Part shown: piece by piece, positions 18,126-19,935 of the stretch
How positions within the stretch are numbered: position 1 is the stretch's first letter
Layout: each line of letters opens with the position of its first letter
Assembly (NCBI GenBank): GCA_027596195.1
Contig: JADGJG010000438.1
Span: 1-19,935, forward strand
Length of the DNA: 19,935 bases
Source: Podochytrium sp. JEL0797
Lineage: Eukaryota > Chytridiomycota > Chytridiomycetes > Chytridiales > Chytriomycetaceae
Direction: 5' to 3'
Notes under the pieces: generated by a model
The model's input: the letters and a program-made list of their open reading frames with translations, nothing else
What the model was told of the DNA's origin: nothing
The model's database searches: none
Program-made: the position numbers and the translations under genes

Positions 18126-19034
18126 ATGGCGCCCAATAAGCGTCTCCCTGGCAAGGGCAAATCGAAACTCTCTCGCGAGTTCCTCACTCCGCGAACGGGA
18201 CCATTCAGTAAGGGATTGGGCCTTGTGCCTTTGTCGTGGAGACACGCGGACCCTCAGGGCAAACGCCACGACCCGAATCGGCCTGTCGAAACGACTCCTG
18301 AGCAGCAGGCCAAATTCGAGCGATTCCAGCAGTTTACACGCGAGCAGCGCGAGGCCGATCGGAAGGCAGCGGAAGACGCAGCTGCCGAGGCGCCTGCCGA
18401 CGATGCGGATGCTGCAGTGGCGCACAACGACCGCGCGCAACACGAATTCATGGACTTCGAAGACGACTTTCCACCTTTGTCCGAAGACGCCGACGGCGAC
18501 AGCGATGGCGATGGTGACGACAACCCCCACTTCGCCTTTGGCGACGATTTTGACCCCGCCGAACGCAACGAGCCATGGAATTTTACGGGGCAGCATAGCC
18601 TTCCATTCGTCGTGGTGCCTGCCGAACGGATGTCGAAATACGCGCGCGCCCGCCGCGCCATAATGTCCGGCTTCCAACGCATCGAAACGCAGCTGCTGGC
18701 CGTCCTGTCATTGTTCATCACTCCGAATTTGCGTCACCAGTCGTGCTGCTATCCTCGTTGTGATTCCGCCATCCATGCACGCTGTTTTTCGTGTCGCTCT
18801 TTATCGCTGCCCTCCACATTCTGCCTTGAACATACCCAACGCCATCTCCACCACTCTTTCTGCCACCACGTTGAAGATTCCTCTGGTTCTCGCATCGCTT
18901 CTCCTTCGGTTTCCCTAAGGAACATTAGTGGGTCTCATTTCTTGAAGTTCGTTGTAGGAAAAATTTCCTACAAGCTTTTCATTCGCTGGATTTTTTCTAC
19001 AAACGAAATTCAGCTACACCGAAAATCGGTGTAG
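18126..19034 (+). CDS. Probable transposon-derived ORF with CxC-type cysteine/histidine cluster (KDZ-associated style), possibly truncated
   Basis: One open frame of 302 codons. Residues 1-70 are basic and polar (MAPNKRLPGKGKSKLSREFL). About 70-150 is Ala/Asp/Glu-rich and probably disordered. A Cys/His cluster follows from about residue 207, with the order CCYPRC, RCFSC, FCLEH, HLHH, CHH. This spacing resembles the CxC clusters that accompany KDZ (Kyakuja-Dileera-Zisupton) transposases in fungi. No transposase catalytic core is present in this window. The last 50 residues (FVVGKISYKLFIRW and onward) look non-coding, and the stop lies inside a perfect hairpin. The ORF is therefore either a truncated relic or is spliced before that point to an exon I cannot place. 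The ATG at 18126 gives a clean, biased coding start. The family call rests on the cysteine pattern only. Confidence 0.5.
   Translation: MAPNKRLPGKGKSKLSREFLTPRTGPFSKGLGLVPLSWRHADPQGKRHDPNRPVETTPEQQAKFERFQQFTREQREADRKAAEDAAAEAPADDADAAVAHNDRAQHEFMDFEDDFPPLSEDADGDSDGDGDDNPHFAFGDDFDPAERNEPWNFTGQHSLPFVVVPAERMSKYARARRAIMSGFQRIETQLLAVLSLFITPNLRHQSCCYPRCDSAIHARCFSCRSLSLPSTFCLEHTQRHLHHSFCHHVEDSSGSRIASPSVSLRNISGSHFLKFVVGKISYKLFIRWIFSTNEIQLHRKSV
18953..18972. repeat. Perfect inverted repeat, hairpin 1
   Basis: A 9-bp stem TGTAGGAAA / TTTCCTACA surrounds a 2-nt AA loop. It lies in the doubtful 3' part of the CxC-type ORF. A loop of 2 nt suits a cruciform or protein-binding dyad better than an RNA hairpin. 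Confidence 0.85.
19014..19034. repeat. Perfect inverted repeat, hairpin 2
   Basis: A 9-bp stem CTACACCGA / TCGGTGTAG surrounds an AAA loop. The final TAG is the stop codon of the upstream frame. The stem ends in CTAC/GTAG, echoing the TGTAGG/CCTACA of hairpin 1. Confidence 0.85.
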
Positions 19035-19039
19035 TTCGT

Positions 19040-19060
19040 GCAGCTGCAGAAGAAGCTGCA
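19040..19060. repeat. Inverted repeat, hairpin 3
   Basis: A 7-bp stem TGCAGCT / AGCTGCA surrounds a 7-nt loop (GCAGAAG). It comes six bases after hairpin 2 and about 30 nt before the ATG of the SANT-like gene. Confidence 0.7.
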
Positions 19061-19092
19061 AAAAATCGAACACCACCAACACCAACACCGCC

Positions 19093-19935
19093 ATGCCAAC
19101 ACCTGCCCAAAAGGCCAAAAGGTCAGCGCAGTCAACTCCAGCATGCCGCCCTCGATCTGTGCCGCATCAGACGCCTTCTGCTCCTCGACAGCTCGTGCCT
19201 CAGCAGCATCTGCAACCTTTGCAGTCCCAATCACCAACCCAACTCGTGCCGACGCCATCTGCGCAATCGGGCCCAAAGACAGCGGGCGCAAAGAGAGCGA
19301 CAAGGAAGTTGTGGGACAGAGACCAAGTCACTCCGGACAGGCCAACGAGTTTGGAGTTTTTGGTCGACAAATTGACCTCTGGCACTTTCTACTCACGGTA
19401 CAGGGGTGGTGCCAGCTCGGGTACGACTAAGGAGGGGTATTGTGGGGAGATCAGTAGGGAAATGGCGGAGGTGGGTTTAATTCGCGACTACAAAGCGATT
19501 CGTGTGAAGATTGCGGAGATCGAAGCCGAGTTCAAAACAGCAGTTGATTGGTTGAACAACACTGGTGAGTGAGTTGAACTGAAATTGGTCACATTTGTAA
19601 CCACTGCCAACAGGAGAAGGAATCCGCGCGGACGATCTTCTATCCGACGGTGAGAAAAATGCAACAATCAAAAAGTGTGTCCTCGAACGTTGCCCTTTGT
19701 ACGACCGTATCTCGGAGGTTATGGCTGATCGTCCAAATGCGAGACCTCTGGCAACAAATGAAGATGGTCCTTCGATCCCATTTGCTCGAGAATCCCAATC
19801 CCTGTCCCAACTCGACGACTTGAGCGATTTGAACGACAATCATTACGGTGGTGACGATGGAGTCGACTCTGACAGTGGCCACAGCCAGCATTCGATTTTG
19901 CTGCGTCATGCTCGAGTGTCTGCGGAGAATGCGGA
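19093..19935 (+). CDS. SANT/Myb-like, transposon-associated-type protein (3' end beyond window)
   Basis: Exon 1 is 19093-19564 and exon 2 runs from 19614 to the window end. They are joined by a 49-nt intron (donor GTGAGT, acceptor GCCAACAG) in phase 1. The first 75 residues are Pro/Gln/Ser-rich. A helical domain follows (LWDRDQVTPDRPTSLEFLVD, then YCGEISREMAEVGLI, then VKIAEIEAEFKTAVDWLNNT). Next come GEGIRADD and CPLYDRISEVMADRP. This order, a Trp-starting trihelix/SANT-like DNA-binding region followed by a TGEG turn and a C-P-x-Y segment, matches proteins often found beside transposable elements in fungal genomes. The tail is Asp/Ser/His-rich. The recall is by overall pattern, not a domain search. 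The gene is incomplete here. Its neighbour is the CxC-type ORF 59 nt upstream on the same strand, which supports a mobile-element context. Confidence 0.6.

Noticed and set aside
18042..18677. A 211-codon minus-strand frame opposite the CxC-type ORF
   Set aside because: The plus-strand frame has a clear start, low-complexity acidic region and patterned cysteines. The minus frame is its complement and shows no motif.
1..19935. CRISPR arrays, operons or a prokaryotic system
   Set aside because: No regularly spaced identical repeats were seen, all convincing genes are intron-bearing or eukaryotic in type, and no ribosome-binding sites precede the starts.

Overview
This window is nuclear DNA from a eukaryote, most likely a fungus. 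A chytrid-like, early-diverging lineage is the best fit, but that placement is inferred from gene content and not proven. The evidence is spliced genes on both strands separated by short gaps, and many introns of 48-95 nt with GT..AG ends (often GTGAGT-type donors) and occasional CTAAC-like branch sites. There are also a GID8 orthologue, a CLASP-like microtubule regulator, a GPI-anchored cell-surface protein, and a KDZ-associated-type cysteine cluster beside a SANT-like, transposon-associated protein. No operons, Shine-Dalgarno sites, rRNA, tRNA or CRISPR arrays were seen. Exon models come from reading splice sites by eye. Each joined model keeps frame, and GID8 and the reductase reach the length expected for their families.

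Layout from left to right. Bases 1-235 are almost pure G and look like a contig end or low-complexity sequence. Next come a probable 3'-terminal exon of a cut-off gene (279-542, +) and a three-exon acidic protein (651-1516, +). A four-exon zinc-free MDR reductase of the alkenal/prostaglandin reductase type follows (1618-2856, -). Then there is a six-exon coiled-coil protein with a repeat-containing Ser/Pro-rich tail (3080-4935, -) and a coiled-coil membrane protein (5167-6168, -). A divergent gene encodes six C2H2 zinc fingers built from three two-finger units (6683-7690, +). Further on are a signal-peptide plus GPI-tail surface protein (8274-10207, -), a 1.3 kb repeat-bearing spacer, and a six-exon CLASP-like gene (11528-16048, +). 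A 56-residue one-membrane-span protein that may be COX14-like (16239-16409, -) is divergent from GID8 (16720-17854, +). The right end (18126-19935) looks like mobile-element material: a CxC-type ORF, three consecutive hairpins, and a SANT-like gene running off the window.

Most genes are unrelated housekeeping or lineage-specific genes and do not form a pathway. The noteworthy items are the exon-wise duplication of the zinc-finger units, the apparent ATG-only first exon of GID8, the hairpin cluster inside the transposon-like right end, the transition-only decayed repeats in the 1.3 kb spacer, and several uncharacterised proteins. I did not find convincing evidence of a new multi-gene system.
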